Position numbers and translations under genes: made by a program. DNA of 64,000 bases from Chitinophagaceae bacterium (GTDB lineage: Bacteria; Bacteroidota; Bacteroidia; Chitinophagales; Chitinophagaceae). The notes under the pieces were generated by a model, which ran no database searches, was not told where the DNA came from, and was given only the letters and a program-made list of their open reading frames with translations. Below are positions 16,836 through 24,686 of the stretch, piece by piece. The DNA is taken from assembly GCA_947455215.1 (NCBI GenBank), contig CANGNA010000004.1, positions 38,306 to 102,305 of the forward strand, read 5' to 3'. Each line of letters opens with the position of its first letter. Positions within the stretch are counted from its first letter, which is position 1.

Positions 16836-17246
16836 TTGGCACGCATACTGGCCCTTGACTACGGCAAAAAACGCACCGGCATAGCCGTTTCAGACCCATT
16901 GCAGATCATTGCATCGGCCCTCGACACCGTAGACAGCGGCGAACTGATAGGCTACCTGAAGAAATACATTGCTGCCGAACCGGTAGAAAAGGTCATTATA
17001 GGGTACCCACTGAATATGGATGACTCCCCTACCGACGCTACGCCGCTCGTGGAAAAGTTCATCACCAAGTTCGGCAATGTGTTCCCGCAGATACCGGTGG
17101 AAAAGGTGGATGAACGCATGACCTCGAAAATGGCCAGCCAGCAGATAGCCATGATGGGCCTGAAGAAGAAAGACCGGGAGAAGAAAGGGCTGATAGATGC
17201 TGTGGCAGCCGTTATTATATTGCAGGAGTATATGGGGATCTTTTAG
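16836..17246 (+). CDS. ruvX: Holliday junction resolvase-like RuvX (YqgF)
   Basis: The 136-residue protein has the RNase H-like fold motifs of the family: LALDYGKKRTGIAVSD at the N-terminus, KVIIGYPLNMDDSPT, VDERMTSKMA and the C-terminal DAVAAVIILQEYM. The family processes 16S rRNA precursor ends and may also act on Holliday junctions. The only sensible start is TTG at 16836, four bases after the dnaG stop, so translation is probably coupled. Length is normal. Confidence 0.95.
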   Translation: MARILALDYGKKRTGIAVSDPLQIIASALDTVDSGELIGYLKKYIAAEPVEKVIIGYPLNMDDSPTDATPLVEKFITKFGNVFPQIPVEKVDERMTSKMASQQIAMMGLKKKDREKKGLIDAVAAVIILQEYMGIF

Positions 17247-17255
17247 GCTTATTAA

Positions 17256-17300
17256 ACCATCGGGGTTAAACCCATAAGTGTTCGAAACCCTACAAGGCTG
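17256..17300. repeat. Degenerate CTATTAT-type double-hairpin copy
   Basis: CCATCGGGGTTAAACCC and the later ACCCTACAAGG align with the element at 19246-19294 (CCATCGGGTTGAAACCC and CCCTTACAGGG), but the stems have mutated. It lies right after the ruvX stop. Confidence 0.45.
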
Positions 17301-17487
17301 CCTAATAAACCCCGGCCCTAAAGGGAGGTGATATTGGCGCTCCATCGGAAGCAGAAGCCATAATTATTCAAAACTCGTTTAAAAGTGTAGTCCCGCTGAC
17401 GAATAACCCATTTTACCGATTCAATATTACAAAAAGGTAGACCCTACAGAACATTTCCATAGCACTTTGCGGGACTTCGCCCATCAT

Positions 17488-17528
17488 GGGTGGAGACCCG
17501 ATTCTAGTATAACCAACCCTTACAGGAG
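17488..17528. repeat. Degenerate CTATTAT-type double-hairpin copy
   Basis: GGGTGGAGACCCGATTCTAG and then TATAACC and CCCTTACAGGAG align column by column with 19253-19294. Stem pairing is partly lost. Together with the copy at 17256 it accounts for much of the 315-base gap between ruvX and the next gene; the rest holds nothing I can identify. Confidence 0.55.
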
Positions 17529-17561
17529 TAATTATATATATCTAGGATCTCGGCCTACATA

Positions 17562-18374
17562 CTACAACAACAACGTCCCGTCGTTCAGCTTCACCTCAAA
17601 GTCTTTCAGGCCTTTGGTGACATCGCCCTGCATGTGGATGGCGCCCTTTTCAGCCATTTTGCGCAGGCGCCAGCCCAGGTACGTATCGCCGGTGGGGATA
17701 AAGGTTTTGGTCATGGCCTGGTGGATGACCTTTGATGCTTTCTGGTATTGGCTGTTGCAGGCTGCCAGTAGCAGGTTGTCGTAGTGCTCTTCGCTGCGCG
17801 ATACTATCTTTTTGCTACCCTCCAGGGTGCGGATGCCGCCATTCTCGTTCACCAGGCGTTCCCACTCTTCGCTGTCCAGCTCCAGCTCTGCCGGTGTTAC
17901 CAGGCGGGCCAGTTTGCGGGCCTTTATTACCTCTTTGGCTGTCACTTCGCCCAATCCTTTAGGGAAGAACAACTTACCATTCTCATCGAGGAACGGTAGA
18001 CCGGCAATGCTCACTATATACAGCCTGCCACGCAGTTTGCCCAGGTATTTAAGTGTCCACAGGTAGGTACACATATCCGATGGCGATGGTGCGGTCCATA
18101 TCCACACCTGTGCGGTCTCGTCTTTAGTAGCATCGAGGGTGAGCTGGAGCAGGCGCTCCATATCGTCGGCCTCAACAGGTGTTTTCTCATGATTAATGAC
18201 ATCGTTCCAGAACGCGGAGCGCATTTCCGAGAATTTCTGTCCCTCGGCTTTTTGCAGTGGGCCTACGCTCAGCACATCTTTTATCACTATTACTTTATCA
18301 TCTACCCCGCTTTGCTCTATAGCTGCGTTAAGTGGTGCAGCAGCCATATCGCCGGTAACTATATGCCAGATCAT
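17562..18374 (-). CDS. DUF1835 domain-containing protein
   Basis: The start is set at the ATG at 18374, giving 270 residues that begin MIWHIVTGDMAAAPLNAAIEQ; an exact -7 element 21 bases upstream rules out the longer frame to 18434. The N-terminal 125 residues match the DUF1835 pattern (HIVTGD, KDVLSVGPL, WIWTAPSPSDMCTYLW), and the C-terminal part resembles the DUF3658 region usually joined to it. Biochemical function is unknown. It stands alone and is divergent from radC. Confidence 0.85.
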   Translation of the reverse strand: MIWHIVTGDMAAAPLNAAIEQSGVDDKVIVIKDVLSVGPLQKAEGQKFSEMRSAFWNDVINHEKTPVEADDMERLLQLTLDATKDETAQVWIWTAPSPSDMCTYLWTLKYLGKLRGRLYIVSIAGLPFLDENGKLFFPKGLGEVTAKEVIKARKLARLVTPAELELDSEEWERLVNENGGIRTLEGSKKIVSRSEEHYDNLLLAACNSQYQKASKVIHQAMTKTFIPTGDTYLGWRLRKMAEKGAIHMQGDVTKGLKDFEVKLNDGTLLL

Positions 18375-18394
18375 TAATATATGAATTGTAGGAG

Positions 18395-18402
18395 CAAATG
18401 TA
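18395..18402 (-). promoter_or_regulatory. Bacteroidota -7 element upstream of the DUF1835 gene
   Basis: TACATTTG on the minus strand matches TAnnTTTG exactly. It lies inside the longer open frame and so decides for the ATG at 18374. No TTG is seen at the right spacing. Confidence 0.5.
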
Positions 18403-18512
18403 ATGAAAAGTATGTCGCGCCATGGGGAAAGCAATTAACATACACGGGATAGAATTGTTGGGCGGTTAGCTGATTGCTTCTATATTTACAATACCCAATT
18501 ACCAATAAGAAC

Positions 18513-19202
18513 ATGAATGAATTTGTAAGCATCAAGAACTGGCAGGAGGACGATAAACCGCGGGAGAAGATGATGCTGCGCGGTGCGGCCGCACTTACCG
18601 ATGCTGAATTACTGGCGATACTGATATCGAGCGGCACAAAAGAACGATCGGCACTGGACCTGGGCAGGGATATACTGGCTATGGCCCACCAAAACCTGCG
18701 CGAACTGGGCAAGCTGAGCCTGAAAGACCTGCAAAAGACCAAGGGCATTGGCGAAGCCAGGGCCATAACCATTGCCGCAGCTATGGAGCTGGGCCGCCGC
18801 AGGCAGCTATCGGAAGGGCTGGAGCGCCCTGCTATACGCAGCAGTCGCGATGCTGCCGAAATAGTAATGCCCCTGCTGCAAGACCTGACCCAGGAAGCCT
18901 TTTGTGCCGTGTATCTGAACCATAATAATAAAGTACTGAAGACAGAGATGATCAGCAATGGCGGGCTTACCGGCACTGTGGCCGATGTGCGCATCATTTT
19001 AAAAAATGCCCTGCTGTGCAATGCCAGCAACCTGATAGTGGCGCACAACCACCCATCGGGCAATAAGAACCCAAGCGAGGCTGATAAACAGATAACCCGA
19101 AAAATAAGAGAGGCCGCCGCCATAATGGACATGAAGTTGATAGATCATATCATAATAGCCGGACACGATTATTATAGTTTCGGGGATGAGGGGTTGATAT
19201 GA
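18513..19202 (+). CDS. radC: RadC family DNA repair protein (JAB/MPN domain)
   Basis: Starting at the ATG at 18513 the protein has 229 residues beginning MNEFVSIKNW. The N-terminal part carries the helix-hairpin-helix-like region DLQKTKGIGEARAITIAAAMELGRR. The C-terminal MPN domain has the metal motif HNHPSGNKNPSEAD and an upstream acidic site in EMISNGGLTGTV. RadC proteins are named for DNA repair, but their biochemical role is still unclear. The longer in-frame start at 18474 is unlikely because its extra 13 residues are not conserved in character. A hairpin-rich repeat region follows the gene. Confidence 0.93.
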   Translation: MNEFVSIKNWQEDDKPREKMMLRGAAALTDAELLAILISSGTKERSALDLGRDILAMAHQNLRELGKLSLKDLQKTKGIGEARAITIAAAMELGRRRQLSEGLERPAIRSSRDAAEIVMPLLQDLTQEAFCAVYLNHNNKVLKTEMISNGGLTGTVADVRIILKNALLCNASNLIVAHNHPSGNKNPSEADKQITRKIREAAAIMDMKLIDHIIIAGHDYYSFGDEGLI

Positions 19203-19250
19203 GGTGTTTGTAAAGTACTTAACAACGGTTTGTGATTGCCTCTTAAGCCA

Positions 19251-19294
19251 TCGGGTTGAAACCCGATGCTATTATAGCCGGCCCTTACAGGGCC
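19251..19294. repeat. CTATTAT-type double-hairpin element
   Basis: TCGGGTT-GA-AACCCGA (19251-19266), the linker TGCTATTATAGCC and GGCCCT-TAC-AGGGCC (19280-19294) form two perfect hairpins. The inverted copy at 33043-33084 keeps the linker GCTATTATA and the inner GGTTGAAACC while its second stem is different. Another hairpin, TTGCCCC-CGT-GGGGCAA, lies at 19324-19340. Confidence 0.75.
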
Positions 19295-19370
19295 TTTCAT
19301 ATTGCTTGTTGGCTACAAACATTTTGCCCCCGTGGGGCAATGACGTGCTATGTGTTTAGGTTTATGGCAG

Positions 19371-19468
19371 ATGTCTTTCGCTCTTTCAGAGCTTATCCGC
19401 TTTTTCGGGTATTCCCGGGACTTCATCCCGGGCTATTATCTTTCGGTCTTTCAGACCGATCGGGCATG
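19371..19468. repeat. Dispersed repeat, about 98 bases, copy 2 (three hairpins)
   Basis: This is the well-preserved partner of 7333-7428. It holds GCTCT-TTC-AGAGC (19380-19392), CCCGGGA-CTTCA-TCCCGGG (19414-19432), the linker CTATTATC, and CGGTCT-TTC-AGACCG (19444-19458). It ends 15 bases before the stop of the immunity-like gene on the other strand. Confidence 0.72.
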
Positions 19469-19483
19469 TTAGAAATTTAATGT

Positions 19484-19897
19484 TTATTGGTTCAGGAAAC
19501 CGGCGAATGCTTTTAATATCTCTCTTTCTGTAGTTTCGGATAAATCGCAATTCTGGGCTATGATAACATCCAGATCGGCACATAAGCTTTCGACCTGCTG
19601 TTTTAATATGGGGTTTTGTGCCCAGAACTGCTTGTCTGATGTCAATAGGTTGACAAGTAAGTCTCCCGGGTAATAGTCGCCTTCTGCAAACAGATCGTCC
19701 TTCAGGATGTTGATGGCCGTGGGGACAGTGTTGGACAAACAAACATTCTGCCCGATCAATAGGCGCAGATCTTCAACAGACAGGTCTGTGATGCTCTTTT
19801 TACGAACACTATATAGTTGTCTTATCAAGCCTGAAGCATCCGGTGCGGGAGCCTGCCAATAGTCTTGTTCTATATTCTCAATACTCTGTTCTTTCAT
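19484..19897 (-). CDS. Contact-dependent growth inhibition immunity protein-like (CdiI family)
   Basis: The 137-residue soluble protein has the motif series ENIEQDYW, RKKSITDLSVEDLRLLIGQN, and LFAEGDYYPGDLLVNLLTSDKQFW. These I recognise from the CdiI_3-type immunity proteins of contact-dependent inhibition systems. Such proteins bind and block a matching toxin tip. No CdiA, Rhs or other polymorphic toxin is present in the window, so it appears to be an orphan. Its start overlaps the end of the preceding membrane protein gene by 20 bases. The family also occurs outside toxin loci, so an immunity role is an inference. Confidence 0.72.
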   Translation of the reverse strand: MKEQSIENIEQDYWQAPAPDASGLIRQLYSVRKKSITDLSVEDLRLLIGQNVCLSNTVPTAINILKDDLFAEGDYYPGDLLVNLLTSDKQFWAQNPILKQQVESLCADLDVIIAQNCDLSETTEREILKAFAGFLNQ

Positions 19898-21203
19898 TTT
19901 TAATATTTATGAAGCATAACAATGCACAAAACGGTAGCAACCAGATCATTTTGGCACCGTAGCGGCCGGCTACTGTGGATAGTGCGGCCAAGTCGGCACA
20001 GTTGATAATGACCGAGACAACAAGAATGAACAATACCTGTTTTAGGGCCGACGACATCTTGCGCCGGCGGAACAACATGAAATAAACAAGTGCCAGGCAA
20101 CTAAGCGCTACCACCACGAGCAATATCTTGTTGACCCACACTACCCGTTTTTGCAGATCGGTGTTGTTCTGTATAGCACTGTTGAATTGAGATAGCTCAC
20201 CCGGCATGTAGCAGCGCATCTGCTCATTTACATTGGTTCCCTCGCGGAACATAAAAGTGCCTGTACCAATATCAAAACTCATGGCTTGCCTGCCAAACTG
20301 AACGAAAGATTGCTTTATATACATCCAGAGATAGCGTGGCGTGGTCATCACGTCGCGGTCTATAGCCGTAAACTCTTCCTTGGATCCGGCCCAGTCGCCC
20401 ACCTTATACAGCGGGCTGTTGGGCAACCATATAAATGCATCGCTGGTGGTGGGTAGCTGGTCTTTATAGGCACACAACTTATAGTGTTTATTGCTGCATT
20501 GTTCGTTCAGGTATACCGGCAGTATACCTTTTTCCACCAATGTGCCGGTAAAAAATACATGCTTAGACTTGCTGAGCGCAGAGCCCATAACAGCTATACC
20601 GGATAACGACAGTACTATAAGGATAATGGTCCTATTCCGCACATCGCGAAACCATAAAGGCATAACGTATAACCGCCGGGAGAGCATTAAAACCAGCAGC
20701 AACCCCGCAAATAATATGGGGTGCGACATATGCACTGCCACCGATAGCCAGAACAATACGTACAAGGTTATCTTGTGCCTGTCGCCCGCAAACAACAGTA
20801 CGATACACAGGCAGGCGATGGAGGTGAAAATGTCGGGGTGTATCATAGATACCAACCATGGCAGGGATGTACACTGCGATAAAAACAACACAACCAGCAC
20901 GCTAACCACAGGCAACCTGTCGGGCGAAAAGAACAGTTGCAGCACCCGGGTGATGAGCCACGAAACAATAAATGCCTGAGCCACTACAGCCAGCCATAGG
21001 GAGAGTCCGCTAAGACTGAACAGGCGCAACAGCAGTCCGTAAGTAATGGGCCGGTCGAACGGGGTCTCTGGCTTGAAGCCCGAGGCGATATAGGTGCCGG
21101 CGTCGGGGTCTACCAGCGGATAATGGTTGTACACAGCAGGCAGTATCAGCAGTGCTGTGCAAACCAATAGCGCAATATAACTGGTGATCCGTTTGGTGTT
21201 CAT
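19878..21203 (-). CDS. Multi-pass membrane protein of unknown function (GT-C-like topology)
   Basis: The 441-residue protein has about ten hydrophobic segments, beginning ITSYIALLVCTALLILPAVY and ending MIWLLPFCALLCFIN. A large soluble loop of about 140 residues lies at 210-350. The early acidic motif LVDPDAGTYIASG in the first external loop is reminiscent of GT-C membrane glycosyltransferases, in which an acidic pair near the first loop is catalytic. I cannot assign a substrate. It forms an operon with the CdiI-like gene through a 20-base overlap. Confidence 0.7.
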   Translation of the reverse strand: MNTKRITSYIALLVCTALLILPAVYNHYPLVDPDAGTYIASGFKPETPFDRPITYGLLLRLFSLSGLSLWLAVVAQAFIVSWLITRVLQLFFSPDRLPVVSVLVVLFLSQCTSLPWLVSMIHPDIFTSIACLCIVLLFAGDRHKITLYVLFWLSVAVHMSHPILFAGLLLVLMLSRRLYVMPLWFRDVRNRTIILIVLSLSGIAVMGSALSKSKHVFFTGTLVEKGILPVYLNEQCSNKHYKLCAYKDQLPTTSDAFIWLPNSPLYKVGDWAGSKEEFTAIDRDVMTTPRYLWMYIKQSFVQFGRQAMSFDIGTGTFMFREGTNVNEQMRCYMPGELSQFNSAIQNNTDLQKRVVWVNKILLVVVALSCLALVYFMLFRRRKMSSALKQVLFILVVSVIINCADLAALSTVAGRYGAKMIWLLPFCALLCFINIKNERTEY

Positions 21204-21296
21204 GGAATATCAAATATAGGGTACTATTGGTTGCAACAGGTCAGCTGAAATATTATCACATCCATTCTTTAACTTGCAGTATTCAAAACCGTAACG

Positions 21297-22058
21297 ATGC
21301 GTATTATAACCTATAATGTGAATGGCATAAGAAGTGCCGTGAAGAAAGGCTTTATTGACTGGCTGCAGAGCGACCCTGCAGATATCATCTGCCTGCAGGA
21401 AATAAAGGCGCACCAGGAAGATGTGCCGGTAAAGGAGATAGAAGCGGTAGGTTATAAGGTGTATTCGTTCTCGGCACAGAAGAAGGGCTACAGCGGCGTG
21501 GCCATCCTCACCAAGATACAGCCCGACCAGGTGATATACGGTACCAACATAGAGCAAAGCGATTTTGAAGGCCGTGTGATCCGTGCCGACTTTGGCGACA
21601 GGACTTTGATCAATGCATACTTTCCCAGCGGCACTACAGGTGGCGAGCGCCAAACCTATAAGTATCAATGGCTTGATGAATTTTACGAACACATACAGGA
21701 GCTGAGAAAAACACGCCCTAACCTCATCATCTGCGGCGATTATAATATCTGCCACCTGGATATAGATATCCATAATCCCAAGGGTAATAAGAACTCATCG
21801 GGCTTTTTGCCGGAAGAGCGCCAGTGGATGGACAAGCTCTTTAACAGCGGCTATGTGGACACCTTCCGCCACTTTAATAAGGAGCCGCACCACTACAGCT
21901 GGTGGAGTGCTTTTGCAGGTGCAAGGGCCAATAACAAGGGCTGGCGGATAGACTATGTGAATGTAACAGAACCACTGGCAGCTTCTCTTAAACATGCTGA
22001 GATACGCCCGCATGTGGTGCATTCTGACCACTGCCCGGTATTTTTGGAGTTGAATTAG
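21297..22058 (+). CDS. xth: Exodeoxyribonuclease III / AP endonuclease
   Basis: This 253-residue member of the endonuclease/exonuclease/phosphatase fold shows ITYNVNGIRSA at the start, the catalytic Glu in ICLQEIK, then LINAYFPSG, the active-site ICGDYNICH, WWSAFAG and the C-terminal HSDHCPVFLEL. The enzyme cuts DNA at abasic sites and trims 3' ends in base excision repair. Length is normal. It is followed 9 bases later by a TlpA-type thioredoxin gene. Confidence 0.96.
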   Translation: MRIITYNVNGIRSAVKKGFIDWLQSDPADIICLQEIKAHQEDVPVKEIEAVGYKVYSFSAQKKGYSGVAILTKIQPDQVIYGTNIEQSDFEGRVIRADFGDRTLINAYFPSGTTGGERQTYKYQWLDEFYEHIQELRKTRPNLIICGDYNICHLDIDIHNPKGNKNSSGFLPEERQWMDKLFNSGYVDTFRHFNKEPHHYSWWSAFAGARANNKGWRIDYVNVTEPLAASLKHAEIRPHVVHSDHCPVFLELN

Positions 22059-22067
22059 ACCTATAAA

Positions 22068-22706
22068 ATGAGCAAACTATCCTCGCTTTTTACCAGCGAT
22101 AAAGGCAAGAGTAAGAAAGGCACCATAATCATCAACATATTGTTTGTGGTGTTGTTGATACTGATGATCAACCCATCTACAAAGGGTTTGCTGATGCGCG
22201 GGCTGATGAAGGTGGGGCTGTTCCAGCCATCAGTGCCTGTAAATAGCAAGGGTACTGCGGGCCACTACACAGGGTATTTCCGCGGGCGCGACAATAAAAT
22301 GGTAGACGTGTCTGCATTGCAGGGCAAAGTGGTGTTTGTGAATTTCTGGGCTACCTGGTGCCCGCCATGCCAGGCCGAGATGCCGTCCATCAATTCGTTG
22401 TACGATGCCTATAAACATGATACAAATGTTGTGTTCCTGGTGGTAGATGCAGATGGAGATATGACCAAATCGGGCGAGTTCATGGCCAAGCACGACTACC
22501 AGATGCCGCTGTATGTAGCCGTTGGCAATGTATCGAAGGAGCTGTTTGATGGCAGTATGCCAACCACATCGGTAATAGACAAGTCAGGAAGACTGGCGCT
22601 GAACCACGTAGGGGCTGCAGATTATAACAGCGCCAAGATGCACCGGTTCATAGACCAACTTATTAAAAGGAGCGCTACCGATACATCAGCATATAATGTG
22701 AGGTAG
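22068..22706 (+). CDS. TlpA-family membrane-anchored thioredoxin-like protein (CPPC)
   Basis: The 212-residue protein has a single N-terminal membrane anchor (about residues 24-42, IIINILFVVLLILMI) and a thioredoxin-like domain with the active site WATWCPPCQAEMPS and the cis-Pro region in the segment GSMPTTSVIDKSGR. Such proteins reduce or exchange disulfides on the periplasmic face. Its stop codon directly abuts that of the facing thioredoxin gene on the other strand. Confidence 0.92.
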   Translation: MSKLSSLFTSDKGKSKKGTIIINILFVVLLILMINPSTKGLLMRGLMKVGLFQPSVPVNSKGTAGHYTGYFRGRDNKMVDVSALQGKVVFVNFWATWCPPCQAEMPSINSLYDAYKHDTNVVFLVVDADGDMTKSGEFMAKHDYQMPLYVAVGNVSKELFDGSMPTTSVIDKSGRLALNHVGAADYNSAKMHRFIDQLIKRSATDTSAYNVR

Positions 22707-23210
22707 TTACGGATCATTTCTCAGCCGTTCTATCAGGTTAATGAACTTTATATCGCCATAGTCCTCTTTTTCCTCTTTCAGAAACACTACCCTGCCTCTT
22801 TTATCAATTATGGCTGTGGTGGGCAATTCGCCGTGAAAAACATTTTCCGGCACAGGTCCATCAACTGTGTATATTTTAAGCGTATAGCCTTTCTCTTTAA
22901 AATATGCATTGGCGGCAGCTACATCATCATCCAGGCAAATAGAGCAGAACATCACATCGGCATTAATGTTGTAATATTCCTTTAGCATGTTTATAGATGG
23001 CATCTCCTGGCGGCAGGGTATGCAGGCCATAGACCAAAAGTTAACAAAAACCACCTTGCCTCTTTGTTTGGCGATATCTATGGTCAGCTTATCGGGGCCT
23101 TTCAGCTCGAACCTGGCCACCAGCTTAGCGGTATCTGCGGGATCGGCCCATACGTTGGCACCAAGGCCTAATATAAGGGCAAAAATTAAACCGTATTTTT
23201 TCAGCCGCAT
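22707..23210 (-). CDS. TlpA-like secreted thioredoxin-fold protein (CIPC)
   Basis: This 167-residue protein starts with a signal peptide (about residues 1-22, ending NVWA) and has the active site NFWSMACIPCRQEMPS, with CIPC in place of the usual CPPC or CGPC. HGELPTTAIIDKRGRV holds the cis-Pro. It is a distant paralog of the convergent gene with which it shares a zero-base stop-to-stop junction. A role in periplasmic redox or cytochrome maturation is likely but not proven. Confidence 0.9.
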   Translation of the reverse strand: MRLKKYGLIFALILGLGANVWADPADTAKLVARFELKGPDKLTIDIAKQRGKVVFVNFWSMACIPCRQEMPSINMLKEYYNINADVMFCSICLDDDVAAANAYFKEKGYTLKIYTVDGPVPENVFHGELPTTAIIDKRGRVVFLKEEKEDYGDIKFINLIERLRNDP

Positions 23211-23284
23211 ACCAGAGCTATGTATTATAAGCCGAAGATACTACCTTATTTATCTATTCAATACCAAACTATGTTTGTAACACT

Positions 23285-23292
23285 TAATTTTG
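23285..23292 (+). promoter_or_regulatory. Bacteroidota -7 element upstream of the FemAB/GNAT-like gene
   Basis: TAATTTTG matches TAnnTTTG exactly, 18 bases before the ATG at 23311. No well-spaced TTG is seen. Confidence 0.5.
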
Positions 23293-23310
23293 GCCAAATA
23301 ACAGCTCCAG

Positions 23311-24564
23311 ATGCCTCTTAACAGCAGCCTTAAATTATCCACCCCGTCAACAACGTTCGACAATTGCCTGATATCGGCATGCCTGAACAGGCTGTTTACG
23401 GATAAGCAGGCTGCCAATACGACCGCGATAGACATCTTCAACACTATAGACGATGTACATGTGAACATCGGGCAAATAGCAGGAAGCGGACAGGTAGAGA
23501 TGACCAACGGACGTTTCAAACTACTGGAGCGCAACCTGCCGGATGCGGGGCACCGGTATGCTATGATCAGGCACAATGGTCAGCCTGTATTGTTTGCCTA
23601 TTACCAGGTGTTCACCCTCACAAAGCATAACTTCAACCTTTCTACCGACAATCCTTTTACAAAGGGGTTGATCAAGCTGTTCACTAGCCTGAAGCGTACC
23701 AAGGTACTGATACTGGGTGACGCCCTGCAAAACGAGAAGAGCTGTTATTGCTACGATCGTACTGCTATGAGTGCCGACGAGGCTACCGAAGCAGTTGCCG
23801 CCCTGGCAGAGCGGATAGCATATGATGAATGTGCATCGGCCATATTACTGAAGGAACTGCCGGAACTGACACCGGCCACGCAAAAACTGTTTGCCGGCAG
23901 TGGCTACATCCACCCGTTTGAAGATAATGTGATGGAGATGGAGGTAGCGCCAGCCTGGCAGAGCCTTGACGACTATTTAAAAGATCTTAGCCGCAAGTAC
24001 AAGGCCAGGGCTACTAAGATACTGGCAGCAATGGATGGGGTGACCAGGCGCCAGCTGACGGCAGATGAGGTACAGCAATATGAAGGTGATATTCACAAGC
24101 TGTTCTCGGCCACTGTACAGGAGCAACCTTTCACCCTCACCCACCCTTCGCGCAGTTTTTTCACCGATATGCAAAAGCTATATGGTGATGCGTTCGAGAT
24201 TTGGGGGTATTTCAAAGCCGGTAAGCTGATCGCCTTCTATAGTGCATTTTCTGAGGCAACTAATTACAATATATATTATATAGGGTTCGATTACACCGAG
24301 AATCAAACCCACCAACTCTACTTCAACATACTGTTTGCAGGGCTTGAGCAGGCCATATTGCAGGAGAAACCATTATTGCAGTTGGGCCGTACCTCTATGG
24401 ATGCCAAGGCCAGCCTGGGGGCCGAAGCCCGCCAGCTGAACTACCTGCTGAAGATGGAATACATCCCCGACTTTGTGGTGAACCGCTTTGTAAAGTACTT
24501 CGCGTCTTTCGAGAACGCTAAATGGAAACAGCGGAATCCGTTGAAGAATGGCTCAATGCCTTGA
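23311..24564 (+). CDS. GNAT/FemAB-like acyltransferase superfamily protein
   Basis: The 417-residue protein has a C-terminal half that fits the GNAT/FemAB fold: LDDYLKDLSRKYKARATKIL (a basic helix typical of FemAB-like or DUF482 members), WGYFKAGKLIAFYSAFSEA, YIGFDYTENQTHQLYFNILF and LLQLGRTSMDAKASLG. The N-terminal half is less clear but contains a second related segment (HRYAMIRHNGQPVLFAYYQVF). Relatives transfer aminoacyl or acyl groups, some in peptidoglycan synthesis. The substrate is unknown. It is a single-gene unit. Confidence 0.75.
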   Translation: MPLNSSLKLSTPSTTFDNCLISACLNRLFTDKQAANTTAIDIFNTIDDVHVNIGQIAGSGQVEMTNGRFKLLERNLPDAGHRYAMIRHNGQPVLFAYYQVFTLTKHNFNLSTDNPFTKGLIKLFTSLKRTKVLILGDALQNEKSCYCYDRTAMSADEATEAVAALAERIAYDECASAILLKELPELTPATQKLFAGSGYIHPFEDNVMEMEVAPAWQSLDDYLKDLSRKYKARATKILAAMDGVTRRQLTADEVQQYEGDIHKLFSATVQEQPFTLTHPSRSFFTDMQKLYGDAFEIWGYFKAGKLIAFYSAFSEATNYNIYYIGFDYTENQTHQLYFNILFAGLEQAILQEKPLLQLGRTSMDAKASLGAEARQLNYLLKMEYIPDFVVNRFVKYFASFENAKWKQRNPLKNGSMP

Positions 24565-24649
24565 TGGCTCGATGGCTCAATGCACATTTGCCGAAGAACC
24601 AAATGTGATGGTATGCATTAATCCATCACATTATCGCATTTCTTCCACA

Positions 24650-24681
24650 TTGTCGCATTCCCCACATTGTTATTAACTTTG
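24650..24681 (+). promoter_or_regulatory. Promoter of the pseudouridine synthase gene, almost leaderless
   Basis: TTG (24650-24652) and TAACTTTG (24674-24681) are 21 bases apart. The ATG follows only 5 bases after the -7 element, so transcription should start about 2 bases before it or at it. The upstream DNA holds about 2.5 copies of a CACATTGTCGCATT-like tandem repeat (about 24627-24670). Confidence 0.65.
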
Positions 24682-24686
24682 CGGCT

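Noticed and set aside
18374..19132. 252-codon minus-strand frame opposite radC
   Set aside because: It is the shadow of the radC reading frame, with a Ser/Arg-rich translation and no homology that I can see.
19251..19468. CRISPR-like array of short hairpins
   Set aside because: The hairpins differ in sequence and spacing, there are no identical repeats with spacers of equal length, and no cas gene is present.
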